DNA of 64,000 bases from Bacteroidales bacterium (GTDB taxonomy: Bacteria > Bacteroidota > Bacteroidia > Bacteroidales > UBA932). The DNA is taken from contig JALOCI010000002.1 of the NCBI GenBank assembly GCA_023227835.1, positions 1-64,000 of the forward strand, written 5' to 3'. A model generated the notes under the pieces. It was not told the DNA's origin. It searched no databases and saw only the letters and a program-made list of their open reading frames with translations. Within the stretch, counting starts at the first letter, position 1, and each line of letters opens with the position of its first letter. Shown in pieces: positions 14,720 through 23,694 of the stretch. Made by a program: the position numbers and the translations under genes.

Positions 14720-16061
14720 GAATTTGAAAAGAATCGGAACAGCAGCAGTTATCTCTGTGTTGCTGTTTTTTGGAGAGGCGGCCGTCGCTCAGACGGCAGG
14801 TGGAAGCCCCGACACACTGAAAATTACAGTGGAGCAGGCATTGGAAATAGCTCTCAGTGAGAACCCCAACATTAAAATTGCGGATGCTGAGCTGGAGAGA
14901 GTCGATTATCTGAAGAAGGAGAGCTGGTATGCACTTTTACCGGGCCTGAGTTCGGATATGCAATACACAAACAACATATACAAGCAAATATTCTTTTCCG
15001 ACTTCTTCCCTGGAGGAAAGATGGAGGTAGGCTCAACCCATAGTTTTGCCATTACCACTACTGCTTCCGTTCCGCTTTTTGCAATGGGACTGTATAAAAA
15101 CATTGAGCTTTCAGGATTGGAGATAAAAGCAGCTCTCGAGTCCGCAAGGACAACGAAACTTGACCTGATACAACAGGTGAAAAACAGCTTTTATGGCATT
15201 GTTATGATGAAAGAGTCTCTCAATGTGTTGGAACAGAGTTATAAAAATGCAATGGAGAGTGCTCAGAACATTAAAAATATGTACGAGCAGGGACTTGCAA
15301 GCGAGTATGATAAGATTCGTTCAGAAGTGGCCGCCAGGAATATCATGCCTTCCCTTACTCAGGCCAGGAATGGACTGGAATTATCCAAAATGCAACTTAA
15401 AATACTGCTTTCGTTGAAAATGGATATGCCGGTAGATGTTGTAGGGGATTTTTCGGATCTTGAGAATGAAATCAATATATTCAATAGCAGCCTCCCGTAC
15501 AATTTTGAGATGAACAGCAGCCTCAGGGCAATGGATATACAGCTTGAGAAGATGAATAAGACATTCGAGCTTGTACGCAGTCAAAGGCTTCCTGTTTTGG
15601 CCGGATTTGGAAATTATGTATTGCAGATGCAGAGCAATGATTTTACATTCAAGGGTATCTGGCCTAACTCTCTCATGGTTGGTCTCACACTCCAGGTCCC
15701 GATTTTCAATAAATTCTCCACTTCGCTTAAGGAGAAGCAGACAAAAATCGGAATCAGACAGATAGAGCTGCAAAGAGGCCTGCTGGAAAGATCTCTGTCA
15801 TTGACAGCTCAAAATGCAGTCAACGAAATGCAAAGGACAAAAATTCAGCTTCAGTCGGACAAAGAAGCAGTTGAACAGGCAATTAAAGGTTATGACATTG
15901 CCAAAGTAAGGTACAAGACAGGTGTGGGGACTGTACTTGAACTAAATGATTCAGAAGTTTCCCTCACAACTTCAAAACTTAACCTTAACCAGACTCTCTA
16001 TGATTTTCTAAAAGCCAAGAATGAATTTGAGAAGGTTCAGGGAATTGAAAAAAGTAAATAA
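14709..16061 (+). CDS. TolC family outer-membrane efflux protein
   Basis: A 450-residue outer-membrane channel subunit with a signal peptide to about residue 27 (V-A-Q-T). The mature sequence opens with the TolC/OEP phrase T-V-E-Q-A-L-E-I-A-L-S-E-N-P-N-I-K, followed by two long helical hairpin repeats (L-P-G-L-S-S-D-M-Q-Y, later L-P-V-L-A-G-F-G-N-Y) and late R-Y-K-T-G-V-G-T-V-L-E-L-N-D. Trimers form the exit duct of the pump encoded by the next two genes. The start lies inside the last codons of the regulator gene (11-bp overlap). Note the order: OEP, adaptor, pump. Confidence 0.93.
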   Translation: MRSRNLKRIGTAAVISVLLFFGEAAVAQTAGGSPDTLKITVEQALEIALSENPNIKIADAELERVDYLKKESWYALLPGLSSDMQYTNNIYKQIFFSDFFPGGKMEVGSTHSFAITTTASVPLFAMGLYKNIELSGLEIKAALESARTTKLDLIQQVKNSFYGIVMMKESLNVLEQSYKNAMESAQNIKNMYEQGLASEYDKIRSEVAARNIMPSLTQARNGLELSKMQLKILLSLKMDMPVDVVGDFSDLENEINIFNSSLPYNFEMNSSLRAMDIQLEKMNKTFELVRSQRLPVLAGFGNYVLQMQSNDFTFKGIWPNSLMVGLTLQVPIFNKFSTSLKEKQTKIGIRQIELQRGLLERSLSLTAQNAVNEMQRTKIQLQSDKEAVEQAIKGYDIAKVRYKTGVGTVLELNDSEVSLTTSKLNLNQTLYDFLKAKNEFEKVQGIEKSK

Positions 16062-16075
16062 ATTGGGATTAGCAT

Positions 16076-17119
16076 ATGAAAAAAGGATTTATTCTATTGG
16101 CTACGAGCCTATTTTTGTCAGCTGCATGTTCATCTGACAAACAGAAAAATGCCGCAGGAGATAACGCGGGAGCAAATGTGGTTGAAGTAAAGGTCGCTGA
16201 TGTGAAAAAGCAGCCGGTTCCTCAACAGGTAGATTTTACAGGAAATATTGAACCTTACGTAAAGAATAATATTTCCAGTGCAGCTTCTCAACGAGTTGAA
16301 AAAATTATGGTTGAGATTGGCTCAAGGGTCAGGAAAGGGCAACTGTTGGTACAGATGGAGAGTCTTAACTACTCTCAGGCTAAGGTTCAGCTCGAAAATC
16401 TTAAATTAGACCTCGCTCGCATCGAGGAGCTTTATAAAGCAGGTGGAGTTGCCCAGCAACAATACGACCAGATAAAGACACAAGTAAATGTTGCAGAGCA
16501 GAGTATCAGAAATCTCGATAAAAATACAAAACTGTTGTCTCCGATTGACGGTGTTGTGACACAGAGAAACTATGACAACGGGGATATGGTTGCAGGTCTT
16601 CCGATTCTTGTAGTTATGCAGATTCAGCCTGTTAAGATATTGATTAACATTTCTGAAGAGTATTTTCCTCAGGTTAAGGTGGGTACCCCTGTTCAAATCA
16701 CACTGGATGTATATGACGGAAAAACCTATTCCGGTAAAGTTAGTCTGGTATATCCTACAATAGACCCGGCAACACGAACTTTCCAGGCGCAGGTAAGCAT
16801 ATCGAACCCTAAATCTGAAATCCGTCCGGGAATGTTTGCCAGAGCAAAGGTTAATTTCGGGACAAAAGACAGATTTGTAGTTCCTGACAAGGCTGTTGTC
16901 AAACAGTCAGGCACAAATGACAAGTATGTTTATGTGCTTGACGGGGATGTGGTTAAATATACAAAGGTGGAAGTCGGAAAACGTGTCGGCTCTATCTATG
17001 AGATAAAAAGCGGCCTTGAGCTTGGGCAAAAGGTTGTGGTTGCCGGATTATCAAGATTGGTGGATCAGGCAAAGGTGAAAGTTGTAGAAACAGGTCTTGA
17101 CCTTACAAAAAACGAATAA
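16076..17119 (+). CDS. RND efflux periplasmic adaptor (membrane fusion) lipoprotein
   Basis: A 347-residue lipoprotein (L-F-L-S-A-A-C-S, Cys19) of the HlyD/AcrA family that bridges the inner-membrane pump and the outer-membrane channel. Domains in order: N-terminal barrel strand (Q-Q-V-D-F-T-G-N-I-E-P); first lipoyl half (S-A-A-S-Q-R-V-E-K-I-M-V-E-I-G-S-R-V-R-K-G-Q); a short alpha-hairpin (~105-145); second lipoyl half (L-L-S-P-I-D-G-V-V-T-Q-R); a beta-barrel with Y-P-T-I-D-P-A-T-R-T-F; and R-P-G-M-F-A-R-A-K-V. All are canonical. The gene begins 14 bp after the TolC-like gene and ends 3 bp before the pump gene. Confidence 0.95.
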   Translation: MKKGFILLATSLFLSAACSSDKQKNAAGDNAGANVVEVKVADVKKQPVPQQVDFTGNIEPYVKNNISSAASQRVEKIMVEIGSRVRKGQLLVQMESLNYSQAKVQLENLKLDLARIEELYKAGGVAQQQYDQIKTQVNVAEQSIRNLDKNTKLLSPIDGVVTQRNYDNGDMVAGLPILVVMQIQPVKILINISEEYFPQVKVGTPVQITLDVYDGKTYSGKVSLVYPTIDPATRTFQAQVSISNPKSEIRPGMFARAKVNFGTKDRFVVPDKAVVKQSGTNDKYVYVLDGDVVKYTKVEVGKRVGSIYEIKSGLELGQKVVVAGLSRLVDQAKVKVVETGLDLTKNE

Positions 17120-17122
17120 TCT

Positions 17123-20100
17123 ATGAAACTATATGAAAGTGCAGTAAAAAAACCGGTTACAACAGCCCTTATATTTGTGGCTATTGGCGTACTCGGTCTT
17201 TTTTCCTATTCAAAGCTTTCTGTAGACTTGTATCCGGAGATAGAGCTGAACATGGCTACTATCATGACAACATACTCCGGGGCAAGTGCTGCAGATATTG
17301 AGACCAACATAACGAAAGGTCTTGAGACATCACTGAGTACAGTCACCGATCTTAAGGAGATAACCTCAGTCTCTAAGGATAATGTATCACTCATAACAAT
17401 GGAGTTTGAGTATGGTACCAATATGGATGAAGCTGTAAATGATATCCGCTCTGTTCTGGATATGAACGCAAACTATCTCCCCGAAGGATCGGAGAAACCG
17501 GTTGTGTTTAAGTTCAGCACAGAGATGATGCCTATATTCTTCATGTCTGCCAGGACAGAGAAGAACGCGCAGGGACTCTATAAAATCCTTGAAGAGAAGG
17601 TTGCAAATCCGATAAACAGGATAGACGGCGTCGCTTCGGCGTTCATAAGCGGAGCTCCTGAAAGGGAGATTCAGGTTAGGACCGATCCTAACAAGATGGA
17701 AGCTTACGGGATAGCAGACGAACAGATTGCAAACCTTATCGCAATGGAGAACAGAAATGTTCCGGGCGGTAATATTGATGTTGGCTCTGATACATATTCA
17801 GTAAGGGTTGACGGAGAGTTTGAGGAGAGTGACCAGATTGCCAACCTTATAATCGGAAGTTTCCAGGGAAAGAATATTTTTGTAAAGGATGTTGCCCAGG
17901 TCAAAGATACACTTAAAGAGAGGGTGACAGAGGTCTCTACCAATGGTGAGCGTGGTGCTATGGTTGTGGTTCAGAAGCAATCCGGCGGAAATGTGGTGGA
18001 AATAGCTGCGAGGATTAAGGAGAAACTTCCGGAGATAGAGGCATCTCTTCCACCGGATGTTAAACTTGAGATAATTCTTGATACATCTGAGTTTATCGAG
18101 AAGAGTATCGGCTCCCTTTCCGAGACAGTGCTTCTGGCCGGTTTATTTGTAATGCTGGTAGTGTTGGTATTCCTTGGAAGGTGGAGGGCAACCTTTATAA
18201 TTATTCTGACAATTCCTGTATCTCTTGTGGCTGCTTTCATCTATCTGATGGTCTCCGGAAACACGCTGAATATTATATCTCTCAGTTCGCTGTCAATAGC
18301 TATCGGTATGGTCGTGGATGATGCCATAGTGGTGTTGGAGAATATAACGACGCACATTGAGAGGGGAAGTAAGCCTAAGGATGCGGCCATATATGCCACC
18401 AACGAGGTTGCCGTTGCAATCATAGCATCAACTCTTACCATCATAGCCGTATTCTTCCCGTTAACCATGGTCACAGGTTTGGCCGGTATCATGTTTAAGC
18501 AGTTGGGGTGGATTGTAACAATCATTATAACAGTCTCTATGGTAGTGGCACTCAGCCTTACACCTATGCTTTGCTCTAAAATGCTCAAACAAGACCCGGG
18601 GCGCAGTAAGTGGTTTGATAGGCTATACGGACCAATAGAAAAATCCCTTGACAGTCTTGATAACATATATGAAAGATTCTTGAAATGGGCAGTAAAACAT
18701 CGTTTTACTGTAATTGGCAGTGCATTGGCCATGTTTATCGGCAGCCTTTTCCTTCTCGGTATTGTCGGAACTGACTTTTTCCCTGAGACAGATAATGCCC
18801 AGATCGGTGTTACTGTGGAACTTCCTGTTGGGACAAGAGTAGAGCAGACAAGAGAGCTGGACAAATATCTATATGGTATTTGGAAGGAGAAGTATCCCGA
18901 AATTGAGATTCTGGAATCTTCTCTCGGTCCGTCCGACGGATCAAATATCTTCAGCGCGATGAGTGCTTCCGGGACAAATCTTATCTCATACACTCTAAAT
19001 CTTTCTGATGCTACTGACAGAAAGAGGAGCATATTTGAGATTTCTGACGAAATGAGGAAGGATCTTGCCGCATTACCTGAAATATATCGTTCTACAGTAA
19101 CTCCCGGAGGAGGCGGAATGTCGATGGGTATGGGCTCGTCAACATTTGACGTGAATGTATTAGGCTATAATATGGCAGATGCGGATATGGTTGCAGGTCA
19201 GATAAAGGAGTTGATGGAGAATACAGCGGGTTTGAGGGATATAAAACTAAGCCGGGATGATTATACTCCTCAGCTTAAGGTAATATTCAACAGGGAAAAA
19301 CTTGCAATGAACGGTCTTACAATGACCGGAGCCGCTACAGTTGTGAGGAACAGGATAAATGGCTTTACCTCATCTTATTTCAGGGAGCAGGGAGAAGAGT
19401 ATGACATAACTGTCATAAACTCTCCGAAGTACAGAACTCAGATTGACGATATAAGAAACATAATTATATATAACAATCAGGGAAAGGGTGTTAAACTTTC
19501 TGAAATTGCGGATGTAAAAGAGGGTTTTGCCCCGCCAGCAATTGAACACATTGACCGAGAACGTGTGATTAAGGTTTCCGGATCTATATACAACAGGCCT
19601 CTGGGAGATGTTGCCAAGGAGGTTCAGGCTAAATTGAAAAACATCAACTATCCTCCTCAGATTACAGCAGAGATTTCAGGCTCTGTAAAAGATCAACAGG
19701 AGTCATTTACTGATATGTTTACCCTTCTCCTGCTGGTTGTGATGCTTGTGTACATCGTGATGGCAGCTCAATTTGAATCATTCAGGGATCCATTTATAAT
19801 AATGTTCTCATTGCCATTTGCGTTTACAGGAGTATTTGTCGCTCTCTGGATGACAGGGACATCTCTCAGCCTGATTGCACTTATTGGTGCTGTTATGCTT
19901 GTAGGTATTGTTGTTAAGAATGGTATCGTACTGATTGACTATATTAACCTCAATAAGGAGAGGGGCGCTTCAATAAGGCGGTCCGTTATTTCAGGCGGTA
20001 AATCCCGCTTAAGGCCGGTGCTTATGACAACATTGACAACAATACTAGGTATGGTTCCTATGGCAATGGGTATCGGAGAGGGTTCTGAAATCTGGCAGCC

Positions 20101-20245
20101 TATGGGTATATCTATTATAGGAGGTCTTACATTATCAACAGTGTTGACACTAATTGTAATACCATGTATTTATACATCTTTCCATGCCGGTGATATGAAG
20201 AGGAAAAGAAGAAGACTTGCAAAACAATTGGTTAAAATCAGATAA
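17123..20245 (+). CDS. RND family efflux pump, inner-membrane subunit
   Basis: A 1040-residue proton-driven transporter of the HAE/AcrB type, full length. The first helix follows S-A-V-K-K-P-V-T-T. Two large periplasmic loops (residues ~35-330 and ~560-860) flank the twelve membrane helices. The proton-relay motif in the fourth helix is intact (G-M-V-V-D-D-A-I-V-V-L-E-N, Asp pair near residue 398), and the late helix has G-I-V-V-K-N-G-I-V-L-I-D. A Gly/Met-rich stretch (G-G-G-G-M-S-M-G-M-G) sits in the second loop near residue 670. Substrates cannot be read from sequence; a general drug or bile-type exporter is more likely than a metal pump. Confidence 0.95.
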   Translation: MKLYESAVKKPVTTALIFVAIGVLGLFSYSKLSVDLYPEIELNMATIMTTYSGASAADIETNITKGLETSLSTVTDLKEITSVSKDNVSLITMEFEYGTNMDEAVNDIRSVLDMNANYLPEGSEKPVVFKFSTEMMPIFFMSARTEKNAQGLYKILEEKVANPINRIDGVASAFISGAPEREIQVRTDPNKMEAYGIADEQIANLIAMENRNVPGGNIDVGSDTYSVRVDGEFEESDQIANLIIGSFQGKNIFVKDVAQVKDTLKERVTEVSTNGERGAMVVVQKQSGGNVVEIAARIKEKLPEIEASLPPDVKLEIILDTSEFIEKSIGSLSETVLLAGLFVMLVVLVFLGRWRATFIIILTIPVSLVAAFIYLMVSGNTLNIISLSSLSIAIGMVVDDAIVVLENITTHIERGSKPKDAAIYATNEVAVAIIASTLTIIAVFFPLTMVTGLAGIMFKQLGWIVTIIITVSMVVALSLTPMLCSKMLKQDPGRSKWFDRLYGPIEKSLDSLDNIYERFLKWAVKHRFTVIGSALAMFIGSLFLLGIVGTDFFPETDNAQIGVTVELPVGTRVEQTRELDKYLYGIWKEKYPEIEILESSLGPSDGSNIFSAMSASGTNLISYTLNLSDATDRKRSIFEISDEMRKDLAALPEIYRSTVTPGGGGMSMGMGSSTFDVNVLGYNMADADMVAGQIKELMENTAGLRDIKLSRDDYTPQLKVIFNREKLAMNGLTMTGAATVVRNRINGFTSSYFREQGEEYDITVINSPKYRTQIDDIRNIIIYNNQGKGVKLSEIADVKEGFAPPAIEHIDRERVIKVSGSIYNRPLGDVAKEVQAKLKNINYPPQITAEISGSVKDQQESFTDMFTLLLLVVMLVYIVMAAQFESFRDPFIIMFSLPFAFTGVFVALWMTGTSLSLIALIGAVMLVGIVVKNGIVLIDYINLNKERGASIRRSVISGGKSRLRPVLMTTLTTILGMVPMAMGIGEGSEIWQPMGISIIGGLTLSTVLTLIVIPCIYTSFHAGDMKRKRRRLAKQLVKIR

Positions 20246-20250
20246 GATAT

Positions 20251-20544
20251 ATGAAAGCAGTTATGATTGTGTACAATCAGGCACACAATGCCGAAGTACT
20301 GGATATCCTGGATAAATGTGATATCAGAGGTTTTACGAAATGGGAAGATGTCCAGGGAAGAGGCAGCGAGAGAGGAGAGCCGCACTACTCCTCTCATGCC
20401 TGGCCTTCAAAGAATATGGCAACATTGACTTTTGTAAATGAGGGAATTCTGGCGGAATTATTGGCAAAGCTTAAAGCACTTGATGAGAGGGCAGAAAAGC
20501 AGGGATTAAGAACCTTTGTCTGGGAGGCGGAGCAGGCCTGGTAA
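20251..20544 (+). CDS. PII-like small protein linked to the RND pump
   Basis: A 97-residue soluble protein starting 5 bp after the pump gene, so in the same operon. The layout of strands and helices (M-K-A-V-M-I-V-Y-N-Q-A, then I-L-D-K-C-D-I-R-G-F-T-K-W, then A-T-L-T-F-V-N-E-G-I, then L-R-T-F-V-W-E) matches the ferredoxin-like fold of PII/GlnB-type signal proteins. The region where PII proteins carry the T-loop reads Q-G-R-G-S-E-R-G-E-P-H-Y-S-S. Small PII-like proteins next to RND pumps (for example DUF3240 beside CusA) are known. The likely role is sensing a ligand and modulating the pump; the ligand is unknown. Confidence 0.65.
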   Translation: MKAVMIVYNQAHNAEVLDILDKCDIRGFTKWEDVQGRGSERGEPHYSSHAWPSKNMATLTFVNEGILAELLAKLKALDERAEKQGLRTFVWEAEQAW

Positions 20545-20571
20545 CGATTTCTTTGGATAAGTTCATACATT

Positions 20572-20586
20572 GTGCTAAATTAGCAC
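20572..20586. promoter_or_regulatory. Short perfect inverted repeat upstream of thioredoxin gene
   Basis: GTGCTAA-A-TTAGCAC, 7-bp arms around one base, 24 bp before the trxA start and 27 bp after the preceding stop. The size and symmetry suit a dimeric repressor site, and it lies where the trxA promoter should be. It is too short and lacks a T-run, so it is not a terminator. Confidence 0.4.
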
Positions 20587-20610
20587 TCGGATACTTAAAT
20601 ATAAACAATT

Positions 20611-20928
20611 ATGGCAATTGCAGTAAATGATTCAAATTTCAATCAGATAGTAATAAGTTCTGATAAACCCGTATTAGTTGATTTCTGGGCTACGTGGTGT
20701 GGACCATGCCGTATGGTGGCACCAATAGTTGATGAACTGGCAACCGAATATGAGGGCAAAGCTGTTATTACTAAATGTGATGTTGATTCTAGTTCCGAGG
20801 TTCCTTTGAAATATGGAATACGTAATATCCCGACTATCCTTTTCTTTAAAAACGGTGAATTGAAGGATAAGATTGTGGGTGCAACCACAAAATCGGCGAT
20901 AGTCGCAAAGATTAACGCATTAATGTAA
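20611..20928 (+). CDS. trxA: Thioredoxin
   Basis: A 105-residue cytosolic thioredoxin with the active site W-A-T-W-C-G-P-C-R near residue 34, D-F-W ahead of it, cis-Pro context R-N-I-P-T-I near residue 75 and F-K-N-G-E near 84. It lacks a signal peptide, so it reduces cytosolic disulfides (for example in ribonucleotide reductase). It probably has its own promoter (see the palindrome at 20572-20586) and may run into the porT-like gene 14 bp downstream. Confidence 0.95.
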   Translation: MAIAVNDSNFNQIVISSDKPVLVDFWATWCGPCRMVAPIVDELATEYEGKAVITKCDVDSSSEVPLKYGIRNIPTILFFKNGELKDKIVGATTKSAIVAKINALM

Positions 20929-20942
20929 AAAAACTAACCATT

Positions 20943-21536
20943 ATGAAAAAGTTATTTGTACTGTTCCTTGGCGTGCTTATATTCAGCACTTCATCCTATT
21001 CGCAGACCAGATTCGGGATAAAAGGAGGGCTTAACTTTACAAACATGTCTAATATATCTTCCAATGTAAATCAGACATGGGAAAATCAAACAGGATACCA
21101 ATTGGGTCTGGCGCTTCAATTCAAGGTTCCTATTATAGGCCTTGCAATACAACCGGAACTAATGTACTCTACCGTTAAGTCTGCAGTAAGCAACAACAAT
21201 AGTGAACTCAACCTGGATTACATTACTTTGCCTGTAAACTTTCAATTGGGTGCAGATATGTTGTTTTTCAGGCCGTTTATTGTGGCCAGCCCGTTTGTGT
21301 CATATCTGATTAAGAACAGTACCAGACTTGAGGATCAGCCTTTGGATGATATTAACAGGTTTGACTATGGAATAGGTTTGGGCGTTGGTCTCGACTTATG
21401 GAAACTACAGATCATGGGTAAATATAACTGGGGTCTGGGTAAGCTGGAAAAAGCCGGAGATGAATGGGATCAGTCTCAAACATATAAAAACGCAACTCTT
21501 CAGGGATTCCAACTTTCAGTAGCCTTCCTGTTTTAA
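20943..21536 (+). CDS. PorT-family outer-membrane beta-barrel protein
   Basis: A 197-residue protein with signal peptide ending S-S-Y-S-Q (residue ~21). The mature chain begins T-R-F-G-I-K-G-G-L-N-F-T-N-M, the standard opening of OMP_b-brl_2 (PorT-like) eight-strand barrels. Alternating strands follow, including F-K-V-P-I-I-G-L-A-I-Q-P-E-L and Y-I-T-L-P-V-N-F-Q-L. The last residues Q-L-S-V-A-F-L-F form a C-terminal aromatic strand recognised by the BAM machine. Small barrels of this type are abundant in Bacteroidales; specific roles are usually unknown. Confidence 0.88.
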   Translation: MKKLFVLFLGVLIFSTSSYSQTRFGIKGGLNFTNMSNISSNVNQTWENQTGYQLGLALQFKVPIIGLAIQPELMYSTVKSAVSNNNSELNLDYITLPVNFQLGADMLFFRPFIVASPFVSYLIKNSTRLEDQPLDDINRFDYGIGLGVGLDLWKLQIMGKYNWGLGKLEKAGDEWDQSQTYKNATLQGFQLSVAFLF

Positions 21537-21545
21537 GAATCAGAG

Positions 21546-22127
21546 ATGTCCAGACGAATTTGTGTTTACTGCTCTTCCAGTGATATTCTGGAAGATAGAT
21601 ATAAAGAGGTCGCCTACAGTTTTGCTGAGGCGGCCTCTTCGCATAACTGCACACTTGTGTGCGGGGGTAGCAGAAAGGGGTTGATGGGGGTTATGATTGA
21701 CACTTTTATAAGTAGTGGTGGTACCGTTGAAGGTGTAATGCCCGAGTTTATGAAAGAACTTGAATTTTATCATCCGGACCTGAGCAGCATAACATTTGTC
21801 CAAACAATGAGTGAGAGGAAAAAACTTATGAGACAGGATACCGATGCGGTTGTTGCTCTTCCTGGAGGCCTCGGTACTCTTGAGGAGTTTCTTGAAACAT
21901 ATACACTCAAAAGGCTTGGTCTATATTCAGGAGATGTTATACTTCTCAATGTATATGGCTTTTTTAAACCGCTTCTTGAGTTGTTTGAACATTTTGTAGA
22001 CAACAAGGTTTTAAATACAAACTGGAAATCAGGATTAAAGATAGTGGACAGTGTAGAAGAGTTGATAGAGGTTATCGATAAATGCAAACCAGAGATTCTA
22101 TCCCCAAGACACTATGCACCGGAATAA
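21546..22127 (+). CDS. LOG family protein (TIGR00730 Rossmann-fold nucleotide phosphoribohydrolase)
   Basis: A 193-residue cytosolic enzyme. The hallmarks are C-V-Y-C-S-S-S at the N-terminus, C-G-G-S-R-K-G-L-M-G near residue 39 and L-P-G-G-L-G-T-L-E-E-F near residue 105, the PGGxGTxxE motif of lysine-decarboxylase-like/LOG proteins. Family members cleave purine ribonucleoside 5'-monophosphates to base and ribose 5-phosphate; in plants and some bacteria they release cytokinins. The natural substrate here is probably AMP or a modified AMP. It is followed after 10 bp by the polyprenyl synthase gene, an interesting pairing since cytokinins carry a prenyl side chain, though this may be chance. Confidence 0.9.
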   Translation: MSRRICVYCSSSDILEDRYKEVAYSFAEAASSHNCTLVCGGSRKGLMGVMIDTFISSGGTVEGVMPEFMKELEFYHPDLSSITFVQTMSERKKLMRQDTDAVVALPGGLGTLEEFLETYTLKRLGLYSGDVILLNVYGFFKPLLELFEHFVDNKVLNTNWKSGLKIVDSVEELIEVIDKCKPEILSPRHYAPE

Positions 22128-22137
22128 ATAATTAGCA

Positions 22138-23112
22138 ATGGATATTAACAAGATCAACAGCGATATCAGGGAGGATTTTCAGAGGTACAGATCTCTTATG
22201 GAAACCACTCTCGTTAGCGGTAGTTCCCTGTTGAACACAATTAACTCATATTTACTTCAGACAAGCGGAAAACAGCTGAGACCTCTTCTGGCAATACTTT
22301 CTGCCAGAGCTTGCGGAGGGTTGAATGAGAGGACAATTTCATGTGCTGCAGTTGCAGAGATGATACATACTGCGACTCTCCTGCACGATGACGTGGCAGA
22401 CCAGTCAGATAAGAGAAGAGGTGTAAGAACAGTACAGGCTGAATACAATCCGGCTGCATCAATCTTGACGGGAGACTACTGGCTTGCCAAGTCGATGTCT
22501 ATACTTGTCAGTCTTAATGATGCAAGAATTATGGGCTTTTATACAAAAACAGTTGAAGATCTGTCGGAAGGCGAACTTTTTCAAATGCAGAAGGCAAGTT
22601 CTCTTGATACAACAGAGGAGGATTATTATAGTATCATATACAGCAAGACTGCAAGTCTGTTTGTCGGTACTGTTAAAAGTGCCGTCTTTACTGTGTGTAG
22701 AGATGAAAATGTCTTGTCTGCGATGGAGGAGTATGCCGGACAATTAGGCATAGCTTTTCAGATAAGAGATGATATTTTTGACTATATGCCGGGTCTTGAT
22801 ACAGGTAAGCCTGCCGGAGGAGATGTGGTTGAAAGAAAACTCACCCTGCCGCTTATTGCTGCACTGAATGCGGCCACAGAAAATGAGCGAGACAAGATGA
22901 TTTCAATGCTGAAAAATAATGATGCAGAAGAATCATTGTTAATGGAGGAGGCTGTCCGTTTGGTTGAAAAATATTCAGGAATAGCAATTGCCCAAAAAGC
23001 TCTTGCTGAACGTTGCAAAAGAGCCGTGGAGGCCCTGTCGTTTATGGTTGAATCAGAATATAAAAGGGATTTGATCTTACTTACAAGATATGTAGGAGAG
23101 AGGTCTCGTTAA
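22138..23112 (+). CDS. Polyprenyl synthetase (trans-isoprenyl diphosphate synthase)
   Basis: A 324-residue all-helical prenyltransferase. Both Asp-rich motifs are visible: first L-L-H-D-D-V-A-D near residue 83 with K-R-R-G after it, second I-R-D-D-I-F-D-Y near residue 213. G-K-Q-L-R-P near residue 46 binds isopentenyl diphosphate. Length and motif spacing fit long-chain enzymes (octaprenyl-type) used for menaquinone side chains, rather than FPP synthases. Convergent with the DUF3109 gene, with a 4-bp overlap of the 3' ends. Confidence 0.93.
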   Translation: MDINKINSDIREDFQRYRSLMETTLVSGSSLLNTINSYLLQTSGKQLRPLLAILSARACGGLNERTISCAAVAEMIHTATLLHDDVADQSDKRRGVRTVQAEYNPAASILTGDYWLAKSMSILVSLNDARIMGFYTKTVEDLSEGELFQMQKASSLDTTEEDYYSIIYSKTASLFVGTVKSAVFTVCRDENVLSAMEEYAGQLGIAFQIRDDIFDYMPGLDTGKPAGGDVVERKLTLPLIAALNAATENERDKMISMLKNNDAEESLLMEEAVRLVEKYSGIAIAQKALAERCKRAVEALSFMVESEYKRDLILLTRYVGERSR

Positions 23113-23693
23113 AATAATTTTCCGGCAATCTCTTCTAATTCAGAGTAGAACTCCTCACCGAAAGCAAATATCAGGGGGGCTTTTAAGAATTTATAAACAG
23201 GTATGCCCTCTTTTTTTCCTAAGACAAAAGCGTCCAGACATATATGCCATTCATGCAGGTTAAGGGCGGTCATCCCATTTGATAATTTTGTGACTCTTAT
23301 AGGATATAGCCAGCATGAGATAGGTTTTCTGAGAGAGCAATCTCCGGCATTAAAGGCCATCTCTATCCCGCAGAAACAGTTGTCATGCTTGTCAAACTGA
23401 GTGTAAACACACTCTTCGCCCTCTATCAGCGGAGTTACGGTATCTCCGTCAGAATCAATTATAAAGGGACCCGACTCCTTAATGGAGCGGATCCCTTCTG
23501 GTCTTAAATGTTTCGAAATTGCAGACATCTCACCGGCTATCAACTTGCACTCGTTCTCATCCAGGGGAGCCCCGCTGTCACCTATTATGCAACATGCCCC
23601 GTGACACTTCTGATAATCGCAGCAAAACTTTTCTGTTATTATTGCTGATGATACAAGGATGTTTCCAATTGCAATTACCGGGTAATCTGTCAT
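23109..23693 (-). CDS. DUF3109 family cysteine-rich protein
   Basis: A 194-residue protein with conserved cysteines typical of DUF3109: F-C-C-D-Y-Q-K-C-H-G-A-C-C near residue 22, C-K near 48, E-C-V-Y, N-C-F-C-G, D-C-S-L-R-K-P-I-S-C-W-L-Y-P-I-R and a later C-L. The pattern suits metal or Fe-S binding (compare the YkgJ/Fe-S oxidoreductase zinc-cluster group). The function is not established. It starts one base after the stop of the M16 peptidase gene on the same strand, so the two are cotranscribed. Confidence 0.85.
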   Translation of the reverse strand: MTDYPVIAIGNILVSSAIITEKFCCDYQKCHGACCIIGDSGAPLDENECKLIAGEMSAISKHLRPEGIRSIKESGPFIIDSDGDTVTPLIEGEECVYTQFDKHDNCFCGIEMAFNAGDCSLRKPISCWLYPIRVTKLSNGMTALNLHEWHICLDAFVLGKKEGIPVYKFLKAPLIFAFGEEFYSELEEIAGKLF

Positions 23694-23694
23694 A

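Noticed and set aside
18241..19032. 263-aa - strand ORF inside the RND pump gene
   Set aside because: A long shadow frame opposite a strongly supported pump domain; no start context or family features.
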